DNA of 64,000 bases. It comes from Durusdinium trenchii (taxonomy: Eukaryota > Sar > Dinophyceae > Suessiales > Symbiodiniaceae). The notes under the pieces are model-generated. The model saw only the letters and a program-made list of their open reading frames with translations, was not told the DNA's origin and did not search any database. Location of the stretch: the NCBI GenBank assembly GCA_963970005.1, contig CAXAMN010013847.1, forward strand, positions 101,400 through 165,399, written 5' to 3'. Position numbers and translations under genes: made by a program. Of this stretch, positions 12,301 to 22,435 are shown in pieces; position 1 is the stretch's first letter; every line of letters begins with the position of its first letter.

Positions 12301-15300
12301 CAAACGGCCACATCAACAAGCCCATCAGCGGCAGCAGATTCCCTTGGCTTTGTTTAAGGTTCCGACATGGCAGTCCCAGACGGGTCGTCGTGTCTGGGAA
12401 CGTCATGCGGTCGTCGTCGTTGATCAGGAGATCCTGGTGAATGTCGATGCCGACAACATCTGTGGCCCTGGCTTCATCGAAGACGTGACCCGCCGATTTG
12501 AGAGACTTGGCTGGCGCCGCGAAGACGGGTGAAGTGGAGGACGAGACGCGCCCCCCCGTTGTCCGGAGGATTCCCAGATGGAGCCGAGAAAAGGCCGCCA
12601 GGGGTGGTTGAAAAGGGGTCAATGTAGGCATATGTTTGCATACTCATGTATACATACACCAGTGAGCTTGGTGGCAATCCACAAGTGTTTTGAAAGAGAT
12701 CCGTGGGCAATTGTAGACGACGGATTTGTCCCACAAAACCTCTAGATGGTGAAGGTTTTGTTGGTCACCATCGGTCACGCATAGTCGGGTCCTGAAACAC
12801 GATCGGCCCTATCGGTGAGCTGTGCAGACCTCCCTCGTTGTGTGGAGACCGTTGTGTGGGACCGAAACAGGACGTCCGGGACGAAGGGACGACTCGTTCC
12901 GGACGAAAGCGGAGAGAGGTGGACCGGGGCGACGGGTGACGGGTCACCGGTGGTCTTGACCGTTCGTTCTGAGAAAGCTATAGATGTAGCACTAGGCTTT
13001 CTAGACCACGAGGTCAACACTGGTGTGTCGTGTAAAATCCTGAGTAAAACAAGGTTTTTTTTGGTAAAGGCTATTGAAATGAATGGTGGACGGAAGGCTA
13101 GATGTAGGGAGAATATAACAGGACAATCTTGGCCCCCATCTACTCCACGTCCAGTGTGTCCGTTTGCTGAATGGAATCGTGTTCCCGGCGCTATGCCACG
13201 AGATCTGATCGTTGAGCCTCAGTAACTCCCCTTTGATTTGTTTGTTTTTTTGGCTTCAACCCACTACAGACTACAGTCATACTTCCAAAAGCTGAGGCTC
13301 ATTGGACTTCTTCGAATCTTGCGCAACCCAGTCCCGGCCAGTCCCCCTGCGACTAGGGTTGACCCTTCCGCAACAGACACCAACAGAACATTGACCAATG
13401 TACCGGCTTGTCCAGCTGTTCTTCAGACCTGAGATAGATACCACCCGACTCAGGCGTGGAGTGGAAGCGCTTCATTACAACACGGAGCATGTCACTGGGA
13501 CCTGTGGTCGGGTCGTGCTCCTGCAGAAAGACTTCCTGTTTCTGGGCGGCTACGACCAGGAGAATCGTCGCAAGTGTTCATCATGGCAGAGTCGTCGGAA
13601 GGTGCATTTAGAAGTGATGGTGTGTGTGTGTGTGTGATATGGCTGTGGGTCTCAACCCGTATCCCCAAACCAGGGTAGGTTGACGGTTGACCTCCTCTTA
13701 GGTCGTCCATTCTCATGTTTCCTGGTCAACCCAGGTAGCCCGGTGGAAAGACCCACAGTGGACTGTTGATGAAGCAACCCCTGCCCAAGCGTGGAGATGT
13801 AAAACCATTCTGGGCACAAGGTTGGGTGATAAATCAACCCGTTGCATTCGCGTGTTTGGGGCATGGCAGATGTCGTTGGTCGGTCTCGGTCCAGGGGACA
13901 CCCCCCCCAAGTCGGGCCAGCAAGGTCTGATCCTCGCCAAAGGCCCAGGCCGAAGGCCTCTACCTTCAGGGTCCGCCCCCAACCGCCGACTATAGATATG
14001 TTTTTTGAACCTCGCAGGCCACCGGGGAGAGCGTCGAGAGACGCACTTATGTGACACGAGGGTTAAGCAACTCCAAAGACATGGTGACACGGGTTTTCGC
14101 AACCGTGCGTTTGTGATCGCAAGTCGCACCTCGCCTGCGCTTTAAGCACTTGTTCAAAAGTGCACATTATGCGAGGGACGACGGACCGTTATATCCACTC
14201 ATGTTTCTCCTTAGTGCTTCAAGCGGTTTCGTGCTCTGGAATTATGCCGATAGATCCATTGGAAGATTCTCTCCCAGATCTTCCCGTTCAGGGTTTCACC
14301 CCGACGTGTCTTCATCTCTGTCGCAAAAACTTTTTCAAGTGGTGCCAACATCTGTCAATCTGCTGTGTACCAGCGAGGCGACAACTCTGTGCAACCCTCA
14401 CAGGCTTGCTCCATTCGCTTTTGGAATGGACAACAGATCTCACCTTCAGTTGTTGTGAAGCCGATGACAATGTTCTGAAAACGATGATAATGTTGCGAAA
14501 CCGAAGATTACATATCGTGAAAACATGTGAAAACGATGACAATGTTGTGAAACCGATCATTACATATCATGAAATCGATGAATGGAAGCAGAAATGGCAG
14601 AAATCGTGCATATACATGTACAAGAAACACCGAAGATGTGACAAAATGTGAACGCCTCCACAGTTGTGAAAATCCGTGTCACCAAAGACATGGTTCTAAA
14701 TCTAGAAAATACAAAAAAATCAGCACCCCCTCAAACGTAAAGGCTGGACCCGGACCCTCAAATAGAGAGGTGTGAGCCAGTTCCTCTCAGGGGCATCAGA
14801 GTGTGACCTCATGAGCGTGGACGCTGAAGTAGATCCTGAGTCAGTGGCTTCATTATATCCTTTGGTGGGAACCAGGTTGATGTCAAGCTGGCGCAGGGTA
14901 TCGCTGATGAGCTGACAGGACACCCTCTCGATCACCAGCACGTGGTTGAAGGTGTTCACACGGAGATGGGGCAGCTCGGAGGCCTTAAAGTGGGAACCAC
15001 TTGTAACCCGGAACGCGAGGGGAGAGAGAAAGGTCAGCGCGTCACTCTTTGGTTGCAGAAGGCAATGAACGGTCTGCGTAGAGCACCTTTGTTATGGCTT
15101 TTAGAGTTGCAGCGAACCATCTATAGTCTTGGTAGGGATGAGACTTTCGTCGACTTTGTTTCGTGTTTCCAGGAACAATGGGGAATTCCCTTTGGTGTTA
15201 GTGTGCATGGGACGATGTTTTGATTGCGAGCAAAGATCCCGGAAGCAGTGAAACCTTCCTCAAGAAATTGCAGGACATTTGGCAGTTTAAAAGGACAGGT

Positions 15301-17728
15301 CAGATCCCAGCCAGGGTTTGTTGGAATTTCTTGGACGAACCATTTATTGACTTCGAGATCGTGAAGGGTGTTTGTATTTTGGGGTTTCACGTAGAGAGTT
15401 GTCTTCGTCGGAAGCTCAGCGCTATCGCCGTGTTTTAGGACAACTAGCATGGGCATCTCTTTCCAGGGCTGACTTGGCCTTTGCGGTTGGGTTCTTGAGT
15501 CGGTTTCAATCGAAGCCACATGTTCCTGCGGAAGTTTGTCTTCGTAGCTTTCTGCGTTGGTTGAAAGGTCATTCGCGCTTTGCTCAACAGATGCCAGCCA
15601 CTTCACCTGGTGGTACGCCTGGCTCCAGTTCTTACTGGGGTCGTAGTCGGGGTTTGTGGAATGTTCCGAGTACATCTGGAGCATTGATTTCTTGGCGCAG
15701 ATGCTGTTTGAAGTGTTTTACTTGATGACAGGAGGTTCCAGCCCTGTCTTCCGCCGAAGCTGAGGTGACTGCCATCATCACTGAGGCCAGCAAGGAGCTT
15801 GTTTCCTTGGGAATGTTGGGGATGGCATTCCTCTTGATGAGCTATAGGCATGCCAGCCAAGACCACAGGCAGCGTGAAGCTACACCTGTACAATGACGGA
15901 CAGGGCGGCGATTTCGATCTCCACGATGGAAGGTTTGCTTCGTCGGGTCATGGAGTTGCGGGCCCACTATGTCAAGTACTTGCATCGGCAACGCCGTTTG
16001 ACCATTGAACATGGGTCGGGTGCGACCAATCCGTCGGATGGATTGACCTAGACTTGCCGTTTGACTGAGATGTGGGTTCATTTGTATGATGCTGTTGGGT
16101 TGGCTCCAGGCTTGTGAGTTCTGACCAGGCGGTGTTGCTTCGATCCGTGTCTTGATTGGCTGATGCCGTGGACGACCCTCCAGCGTGGGCGCTTCCGGTT
16201 CGAGAAGGGGAGTATAGGCATCGGTGGCGTTTTCTTGCGCGGCGTGATGTTGATGCTGCACATCGAGGTTTTTGACGTGTAATCCTCAACGAGTTGCTTT
16301 TTCCGGATCAGTTTTTCTTTTTGCTTTTGCCTTTGAGAGTTTCTGAACTTGCTTTTGCTGGTGTTTGTCTCCGTTCGGAGGAGTTTGCAAATGATCGGTC
16401 AGTTTGTGTTTTGCTTGGATCGTGGTTTTCAGAACCTTTCCTTTTTGCTGGACGGAACTCTAGTTGAAGGACATGTCCTTGGAAGCCTTTTTGAAGAGTC
16501 ATCTCAGTTTTCGACTAAGATCGAAGGTGAAGAGGATGACGGGGTTTTAGGGACTTTGGAGCCTTCGGTTCCGTTTTGATAAGAATTTTCTTTGTGTGCA
16601 AATTTTGGTCGTTGATGCATGTGCAGTTTTGAACCTTGTGCAGTTTTTGCAGTCTTGTCGTTTGTGTCTGAATGAATTGATCTGGATGGAAAGCATCCAC
16701 TTGGAATCGCTTGAAGCTTCGGTGATAGAGATTTTGTCGTATCATTGTGTGTGACTTTTTGTTGTTCAGTTGGAAGCCTTGTCGAATACAGTTTGCTTTT
16801 CCGAATATCCGGATAGATAAGAACTCTGTCCTTAAAGGAAGTTGAGATGTGTTGAGAACTGCTTTTCCTTTCCTTGTTTTTTACCTTGGTTTGAGACTCT
16901 CTTTGCTTGGAAGATGGTAGTCAATACGGTTTGATCCGCTGCCATTTCTCGATCTCAAGCTTTGAAGCTGTCAGGGCTGGAATTGGAGGCGGGGTTAATT
17001 TGAGTTGAGTTTCGTTCTCAAAGAGTTGAGAGGAGAGGTATGAGGAGCTCTAGAACTATAGCTGTTTGGGAGGACAATGAGCCTTTCTCCGCATGCTTGT
17101 GAGGGTTTTTGAGTGCAGTTCACTTCAAGTTGAAGGGGTCTGGAGCCACTTTGCTTGTGTGACATGTCATTCGTTCGAGTTTGATGTGCGTGCATCTCCT
17201 TTCTCTGTTTGAGATTTCGTTTGCTTTGCTTCCTTCCCCGTTTTTCATTTCTTGTGTTGCGCTGATTGAACTTGCAGGTTCTGCTTTGGGGCCCCAAAGC
17301 CCTGTTATAGAGGCTTCGACCCTTTGCGAACTGGAGGGTCCAAGGATCTTTAATCCTTTTTGGAGTGGACCACATCTCCAAAATTCCGTTCTTACCTTAG
17401 CACATCTTGGCGCCCGGCTCCTTTCCGTAACCAGTCCTTGAATAACCTTTCACTGTCCTTTGAAGGTTTGGGGACACCCTTCGCCGTTCACACACGGGTG
17501 CGCGGAAGTTCCCTTGACCTTCGCCCCTCGCCCTTTTTCCCCATCGATCTCCGGCCGGTCCGCCGTCTCGTTCCGAACGCCGCGCTAGAAGCCGATCGTG
17601 ACGGGCTCCTCCAGGAGGCGCACCCCATGGGTGCCCAAGACATCGACCTCTACCTTCGCGCCGGCATGCTCGCCGCCCAGCGCCGCCCGCGGGGGTCGCG
17701 GGAGGGCTGGCGCCCCGCACGCGAGACG
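6218..17728 (+). CDS. GT-A-fold glycosyltransferase-like gene, eight exons recognised
   Basis: Eight exons join with no stop and matching phases: 6218-6303, 7034-7109, 8017-8054, 9846-9949, 11139-11180, 12428-12528, 13454-13559 and 17615-about 17728. The product carries, in order: FCTTC-KNRLWQL, ALPINLLYAWPFR, HIVDFGSDG, TLDFLLRTC, AKNTAHAV, LVNVDADN, TGTCGRVVLLQKDFLFLGGYDQ and EAHPMGAQDIDL. DADN fits the metal-binding DxD of GT-A transferases. GGYDQ plus QDIDL resembles the C-terminal galactosyltransferase-type signature (GGYDE...EDxDL). Family knowledge suggests sugar transfer from a nucleotide sugar; the substrate is unknown. The true N-terminus before 6218 and the end after 17728 are not found. 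Donors are GT, GC and GA. Confidence 0.7.
7034..7109 (+). CDS. glycosyltransferase-like gene, exon 2
   Basis: A stop codon overlaps the acceptor (TGAG|GC), so the exon cannot extend upstream. It reads KNRLWQLRVALP then INLLYAWPFRLSV and ends with the first two bases of a Val codon. The donor is GT at 7110. The R-L-W-Q-L and N-L-L-x-x-W-P pattern is what I remember from dinoflagellate members of this transferase family. Confidence 0.7.
7499..7602. repeat. MITE-like inverted repeat, family A, inside an intron
   Basis: The arms ACGCTCCATGGGACTGCC and CCAGTCCCATGGAGTGT face each other. Internal ATATATGCCTACATTG / CAATGTAGGCATATAT arms pair too, with an extra (TA)n in the left arm. Related copies or pieces lie near 10777-10855, 12620-12665, 28090-28160 and 48531-48575. 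Confidence 0.7.
7815..7896. repeat. dispersed repeat GGACCCTCATATG-(G/C)AGGGGTCGG
   Basis: This segment starts TGGACCCTCATATGGAGGGG and ends AGAGCTGTTTGGAGC. The same start and end frame the stretch at 49049-49146. Related phrases occur at 21790-21870 and 24395-24440. No coding capacity is seen. Confidence 0.5.
8017..8054 (+). CDS. glycosyltransferase-like gene, exon 3 (38 nt)
   Basis: After acceptor TCCGAG|G the exon reads TLHIVDFGSDGE. The first G completes the Val codon of exon 2. The last G, before a GC donor at 8055, completes Asp with exon 4. A GA donor a few bases earlier would also keep phase. HIVDFGSxD matches the end of the first beta-alpha unit in GT-A transferases, where the nucleotide sugar binds. 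Confidence 0.65.
8410..8518. repeat. MITE-like inverted repeat, family C
   Basis: The left end GATCCAGTTGTACCGAACC and right end CTGAGAAGGTACTTGGATCC form terminal inverted repeats around CCTACATAAGAGTGTCTCC. Four relatives exist: 19444-19585, 21076-21192, 27106-27228 and 61460-61553. This copy lies in the third recognised intron of the transferase gene. Confidence 0.75.
8860..8962. repeat. TAGGAGC / GGCTCCTGGC short-unit dispersed repeat
   Basis: Units such as GGGGCTCCTGGC and ACTACTAGGAGCAAG alternate here. The same vocabulary (CTAGTAGC, AGGAGCTACTAG, GCGATGCC) recurs at 11058-11085, 20750-20862, 22436-22552, 24594-24683 and 59885-60000. I take it as one low-complexity dispersed family. 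Confidence 0.6.
9846..9949 (+). CDS. glycosyltransferase-like gene, exon 4
   Basis: A TGA just upstream rules out extension beyond the GACAGCCAG| acceptor. The exon reads TLDFLLRTCRVALDAGLL, then RVYRVEPRDGARLFHV. Third positions are almost all G or C. It ends in phase 0 at GTG before a GC donor (9950). A GT at 9961 would be the conventional choice but breaks the join with the AKNTAH exon. Confidence 0.7.
10628..10667 (-). repeat. inverted fragment of the 21.7-kb duplicated repeat
   Basis: CGGGAGTGTAGTAGACCGTT and TATCAATTCAACAAATG here are the reverse complement of the phrase found in both copies at 21691 and 21888. The element is therefore dispersed in both orientations. Confidence 0.65.
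10777..10855. repeat. MITE-like inverted repeat, family A variant
   Basis: GACTGCCATAGGACTGCC at the left pairs with GGCAGTCCTATGGCAGTT at the right (17 of 18). It ends in CCATGGAGT like the copy at 7499. It lies in the intron between exons 4 and 5 of the transferase gene. Confidence 0.7.
11139..11180 (+). CDS. glycosyltransferase-like gene, exon 5 (42 nt)
   Basis: Acceptor CCAAAG|G, then 14 codons reading ASIAKNTAHAVADE, then a GC donor at 11181. K-N-x-A-H is a conserved helix start I remember in this family, just before the DxD strand. The exon joins exon 4 and exon 6 in phase 0. A GT donor at 11186 would need a different acceptor downstream. Confidence 0.6.
12428..12528 (+). CDS. glycosyltransferase-like gene, exon 6 with DADN motif
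   Basis: The exon begins at GATCAG|GAG and reads EILVNVDADNICGPGF, IEDVTRRFERLG, ending with GG before a GT donor (12529). The open frame continues upstream, so an earlier acceptor (for example TTTAAG|G at about 12359) is possible. The chosen start gives the spacing expected between the KNTAH helix and the DxD strand. D-A-D-N should bind the metal and the nucleotide-sugar diphosphate. Confidence 0.7.
13454..13559 (+). CDS. glycosyltransferase-like gene, exon 7
   Basis: Acceptor ACTCAG|G completes a Gly codon begun in exon 6. The exon reads GVEALHYNTEHVTGTCG, then RVVLLQKDFLFLGGYDQ. G-R-x3-x3-K-D-F-x3-GGYD is the acceptor-side signature of GT-A galactosyltransferase-like folds. The following bases are GAGAAT, so the only simple join to exon 8 uses a GA donor at 13560. 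Confidence 0.7.
13560..14939. other. 5' part of the 4.05-kb intron
   Basis: This is intron sequence between transferase exons 7 and 8. It holds a (TG)n tract near 13620-13636 and a 14460-14580 run of GAAAACGATGACAATGTTGTG-like repeats (units near 14465, 14485, 14528). I see no exon here. Confidence 0.5.
14940..16060 (+). pseudogene. Copia-type (Ty1) retrotransposon remnant: RT end and RNase H
   Basis: Several frames together give a Copia pol tail. LQKAMNGLRRAPLLW at about 15050 is the RT stretch before the catalytic site. DDVLIASKDP near 15215 contains the Asp pair; the residue before is Trp, not Val. QRYRRVLGQLAWASLSRADL near 15418 and FLRWLKGH near 15550 follow. ALSSAEAEVTAI near 15740 is the first RNase H motif, and RAAISIS...TMEGLLRRVMEL to NPSDGLT (about 15900-16050) is its end. 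At least three frame changes separate them, and gag, protease, integrase and early RT are absent. It sits in the last intron of the transferase gene. Confidence 0.8.
16061..17614. other. T/G-rich intron remainder after the Copia remnant
   Basis: From about 16270 to 17260 the + strand is strongly T- and G-rich with many TTTTGC and TTTCG words. It then changes to GC-rich sequence before exon 8. The biased part may be the element's 3' non-coding region or LTR. I found no matching second LTR by eye. Confidence 0.4.
17615..17728 (+). CDS. glycosyltransferase-like gene, exon 8
   Basis: Acceptor CTCCTCCAG|GAG, then EAHPMGAQDIDLYLRAGM and LAAQRRPRGSREGW. P-M-G-x-Q-D-x-D-L directly follows GGYDQ of exon 7, as in related transferases. 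G/C at nearly all third positions continues to about 17728, where a GT is available; the frame itself stays open to 17896. The true end is uncertain, and later exons were not identified. Confidence 0.6.
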
Positions 17729-17739
17729 GTCAAGGACAT

Positions 17740-19443
17740 GTCTTTGACGCTCGGAGGACGGGGCCAGGTCGACCCAATGACTCGCCGGAGGACTGAGGAA
17801 TCGCAGGAGACTGGGCTGGGGGGGCGATCGCGCGTGTTTCTCGAGAAAACGCTGGCGGACCGCCATCCAGGCCGCACAGCCGCAGTTTTGGGGTAAATAT
17901 AAGTTGTTTCGTACGAATAGGGGGAGGGTTTGTTTTTTGTCTCCAGCTCAAGAGGGCAAGACGCAGAGAGCCACAGGTCTCAGTCTTTTGACCTTGTTTG
18001 TCTATCATTGGATGGGATTCTGTGTTGGACCTGTGGCCAAGTCTTTAATCTACTTTGGCTGCATGTGGGCGAAGGCTCTCAGATAGACCAGACGAAACCA
18101 TAACAGGTGACCTTTGGGTTCAAGTAGATGATCAGCAACACAGCCTTGATCACCTTCAGCAAAGTACCCTTCCTCGAATCGTCTTCGTCCTCGAATTGTC
18201 GGTTGGTTTGCTTTCCGCATCTATACTAAGGATGAGCATTGCTATCCCCAACAGTTTGAAGCAAAAAGTGGAACACTGCGCATCGCAGCTCAGCTGGGCG
18301 CAGATGAATGAGAGTGACCGGTCCGCAGTGGAGTAGTCTGGTGGCCGTCTCAGAGATGCAGGTTCTTGGGGTGTGGGATGCTACAAGATGGATCTGGTTC
18401 TATTTGCCCTGTGCATTCACTAGTGGCCCGGTGGTGGTTTCAGAGTATATTATCTTCATGTTCAACCTTTATAGTTCCTGTCGGATTTGCACCCGGTACT
18501 CAAATGGGAACCCACCGTTTTTTTTATATTTTGGGTAATGGGACAGGGGAGGTCTTTGGCACCGGACGTCCAGGCGTTCGGCGCGCCAGCACGCCAAGAC
18601 CTTCACCGGAAGAAAGCGGAGCGGTGACTGAGTGAAGAAACGGAGGCGCATCGATCTTGGCGGTGCACTTCCTAATGTCATATTAGATATTGGGTTTCAG
18701 AGGTTCGGATGGGACAAAACATATAGTTAATGACCAAACTTCGGGATTGTGCCGTACTCTCAATCCACGATAGTTTCAGGCATTGCCAATAGGTTGGAGG
18801 CCATCACTCTTAGGTTGGAGACTATCGCTAGTAGGTTCCTTTTGCTATTAGGTTCCAGTTCTTTGTGTTTTCCTGTTTTCTTTTGTTGTGGCTTTTGAGA
18901 AGGTGCTTTCAAATCTGAGGCAACTGGGCAAACTTCCTCGAGAAGCGCGAGCGCCAGGAAATCATCCGAAACAGGCCACAGGGATCTGCTTTGCTGGAAT
19001 GAAATCTAGCTGTTGTTGTCGACATCCTCCAACGCATTGACTTTGGAGCGAACAGCAGAATGCAATCCGTGCTGACAACTTCACTAGATCATCCATGCTG
19101 CTTCGATCCTGCATGTAGGCTAGGCGTCGAAATGCAAACATTCGTAACAGCAGAATTTCCTCAGCGAAACTCACCTACGACGCGCAACTCGGTATGTGAC
19201 CGTGCGCCCTTTCGGCGACAGGAACGTGCAATAGCAACTTGGCGGGCTGCCAGGGGCTGCCAGGGGCGGTATGTGATGACCATGTGTGGGTTCCTCCGGA
19301 GGCCGGGTCCTCAGTGTCTTCTTTCTTGCAACTCCTTTGCCACTCAATACATACAATACGGTTCTTTCTCAAAGATCGTACCACGTGATACCTGAACTGA
19401 ACCTTAGAGAATGCAGACTGCTAATTACTAAGCTGTTTCCACA
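17740..19443. other. no gene recognised
   Basis: I see no exon that passes the base-use and splice tests here. A GTTGGAGGCCATC / TTGGAGACTATC duplication occurs at about 18795-18840. CAGGGGCTGC is doubled near 19245-19262. Confidence 0.4.
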
Positions 19444-19585
19444 CCCTAGGGATCAAGTCGTACCTTCTCAGGTTCGCTTACGACTGGACCCTCCAAACCC
19501 ACCTACATAACAGTGCCTCCAATCACCGTACCAATAAATGTTACATATAACAGTGCCCTGAGAATGTACGACTGGATCCCTATAG
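19444..19585. repeat. MITE-like inverted repeat, family C
   Basis: It runs from CCTAGGGATCAAGTCGTACC to TGTACGACTGGATCCCTATA. The centre is CCTACATAACAGTGCCTCC, and an extra internal TTACATATAACAGTGCC segment looks like a partial internal duplication. Confidence 0.75.
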
Positions 19586-19961
19586 GACAGTCAATGTTCC
19601 ACCGGATCTGGGCTCGGCATGTTCGCCGTTGGCCAGTATCATGAACCTATACTTCGGATAACTCTTACATACTGAAAGGCCCTTGTTGATGGCAGCTCTA
19701 TTTTCCAACGTGTTCTCTCCGTTGTTTCTTCTAGCAAGTTCGGGTGGGGCCTTCCTGGGCCTTCCTTGTGTGGGAAGGGTTCTGGTTGTAGACACATGTT
19801 GTTGATGCCGTGTTCCGATATTTGGAGGGAGACCATGAGGCCTTTGTGCTCCAACAAAAATCCCCAAAAGCTCCGAAATGTCGGACGTCGCGGCCTTTTC
19901 TTGATTCGGTCCGGCTCCGCTTGATCTGCCAACTGCCCGGAATCTGAGTTTGGGTTGTCCA

Positions 19962-20150
19962 GTGAAGCGCATCTACTTCGTTCAGGGCGATCAGACCGTC
20001 TACATGGTGGAGCCAGGGACTGAGCCTGGAAGTCCTCCTTCGTGGTTTCAGGAGATGGCCACATGCACCTGGAGGGTGCTCCAAGTGGAGACCAAGGTGT
20101 ATGGTGTCCGGATGTGTCGGGAAGAGATCCTTATTAATCTGGGGGCAGGT
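19962..20150 (+). CDS. possible exon, product unknown
   Basis: The + frame reads VKRIYFVQGDQTVYMVEP, then WFQEMATCTWRVLQVETK, then REEILINLGAGRRF without a stop. It is hydrophilic and protein-like, but GC3 bias is moderate. Splice sites are not evident and no family is recognised. It could equally come from a decayed mobile element. Confidence 0.25.
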
Positions 20151-20749
20151 CGGAGGTTTCCAGGTTCAGGTCATTCCTGAAAGACCCATCCTAGGTGTCC
20201 AGGCCCACCAGTGCAGCTCATTTGGAATATTAATGTTTTGCCAAACAACCATTGTTTTACATCGTTTTACTAAGGATCTTGTTAAAAACCTCGTCATATG
20301 GAGCATTATTGTATTCCAGCCAACTGAGGCATAGTTGACTATAAAGCATGATAAAACCTCTTGAGGTCAAGGGGGTGCTTTCCTCTTCAATAGTCCATAC
20401 CAGCTTCTTCAATGTGACCTTTTAGTATATGGACCCCCATCTGTCGGGGTGCCAGTGCCGAACGCGATCGAACCTCTGAAGCGTACGCGATCGAACGCTC
20501 TGTGGGGAAAGACGCTGAGGCGCTTCATTCGGCCTTGAGCTTCATGCGGCGGGTGCATGGTCTTTCTTGGATCCTTCGCTGTTGCGAGGCCGAGAAGGCC
20601 AAGTTGTGCCAGCCCATTCTTCAGTTTGGCACGATGTAGGACGGAGTACCCTGTGGGAGGTTGAAGCTGCTATGACTATGACTATAAATGCCAGATGTCA
20701 ATGCACTTTCACCGCATCACGGTCGAGGTGAAGAGACAAAAGAGTTGTT

Positions 20750-20862
20750 ACTATAGTAGCGTCCTTGCTCCTAGTAGTAAGGCCAGGAGCTCGTAGTAGC
20801 GTCCTTGCTCCTAGCAGCGATGCCCTTTGCTCCTAGTAGCTTCTTGTTCCTAGTAGATGTCA
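20750..20862. repeat. CTAGTAGC / GCTCCTAGTAG dispersed repeat
   Basis: Repeated GTAGCGTCCTTGCTCCTAG and TAGTAGCTTCTTGTTCCTAG units. They belong to the same vocabulary as 8860, 22436, 24594 and 59885. Confidence 0.7.
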
Positions 20863-21075
20863 ATGCACCCAAGCCACCGGAAATCACCATTTTTCACCAC
20901 ACACCGCCACTCGTCAGTCATGGGGGATCGATCGCAGGCATAGTGCAGCCGGGCAGTGCAGCCGAGCAGTCGTCCAGTCGAGAAGGTGCAGCCGGGTCAT
21001 GAGGTGGGCAGTCGGGTGGATGAACTACGATTCGTCTCGTAGTTCGATGGCACTGGGCACCCCAAGATGTTGTAC

Positions 21076-21192
21076 CCTATGGATCCACTGCCACCGTACC
21101 TCAGAAGCTAGACGCCAGGACCCGACAATGGCGCCTACATAAATAGTCTCCAATCACCGTACCTCAGGTTCGGTATGTGGATCCATATAGGG
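21076..21192. repeat. MITE-like inverted repeat, family C
   Basis: Ends are CCCTATGGATCC and GGATCCATATAGGG. The inside carries CACCGTACCTCAGAAG, GCGCCTACATAAATAGTCTCC and CACCGTACCTCAGGTTCGG. It is the clearest copy for the outermost CCCTA...TAGGG terminal bases. Confidence 0.75.
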
Positions 21193-21690
21193 TTAGATCA
21201 GATGGGGGTCACCACCTCAAACCTTAGACATTTGTGCCAACGAGGTCCTCTCAATCTGTCGAGGTCCGACTTCTTCGTGGGGTGATCGGAACGCACGGCG
21301 CGTTGGGCATGGCCCGGCATGGCGAGTGTGGGATGGTGAGATCCAGGGCAGCTTCCTGATGGTTAAAATTTTGGGGGGCAAAGCACAGCATCATGTGCCA
21401 ACACCAACCCAAAGGGTTCTTTTTGTATGGTAAACACATGCATGCTTGTCAGGGGTGTGTTTCAATGACTTAAACCCAAACTCCGTGATACAGGTTGTAT
21501 TTTTGTATATGTTTTTACCATTTTACACCCTCCATGTCGGACTCGCTGGCCATTCTCGTGCACAGGCGGGGGCCTGCTGTCCACCCATCGACTGGGACCA
21601 AGTCGAGACGAGACCGATGAGGCCAGAATCGGCGCAGACCTGGTGAAGGGAGCGACCCAGAGCCGGAACCCTTCGTTGAATTGCTTTTAC

Positions 21691-21988
21691 ATTTGTTGAA
21701 TTGATAAACGGATATCAACGGTCTACTACACTCCCGAAGACTAGACCCGGGTCGAATGGCCGGTTATGACCATGGTCCTCGTTCCAAAGAATCCGGGCCC
21801 TCAAACACATAGGGTTTTGAGGGCCCAGACCCCTACGTTTAGGTCTCGGGTCCGACCCCTGCCATCGAGAGCCCCAGGATTCTTAGGGATTTGTTGAATT
21901 GATAAACGGATATAAACGGTCTACTACACTCCCAAAGACTGGACCCACTGGTTATGGCCCACTGGTTATGACCATGGTCCTCGTTCCA
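21691..21988. repeat. direct duplication of a ~100-bp unit
   Basis: ATTTGTTGAATTGATAAACG to ACCATGGTCCTCGTTCCAA occurs at 21691-21787 and again at 21888-21988. About 100 bp of GGGTTTTGAGGGCCC-type sequence lies between. A fragment in reverse orientation lies at 10628-10667. Confidence 0.8.
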
Positions 21989-22435
21989 ACCCAGTCGTTT
22001 TCAGGTTCGGCTCTGATCAGTCTCTTCCAGGGTGTTACTGAGCAACTTGCAATGCTGTCTTGTATTACGGAATGCCCACCACAATCTGTGAAGTAGATCG
22101 AAAGCTTCCAAGCGAGAATGGCTTTTGTGCGACATCATCTCTTTTGCACGACGTCCAGGACTTTCAATTGACTGCGAAAATGAAGAAAAAAAGCATCCTC
22201 ACTGCCAGGTCACCGCCATTTTGAAGTCTCCAAACACCCACTGGAGTAGTAGACCTGTAGAGTCGGGTACTAGCATTTGGTTGAAAAAGTATGGAGACTA
22301 AGAAGTCGGTCTCTTTTCTAAGAAGTGGAGATGGACTTTTCTGTCGAACAGTGGCCATCGCCGGGACCCTCATGGTCTTCTTTTCGCCCGCGTATCGGTG
22401 GGCGAGAGGTGCCAGGCACATCGGGGGGGGAAAGC

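Noticed and set aside
14942..15223. functional reverse transcriptase
   Set aside because: Frame changes separate the RT motifs, the catalytic neighbour residue is Trp, and most of pol is missing. It is a remnant.
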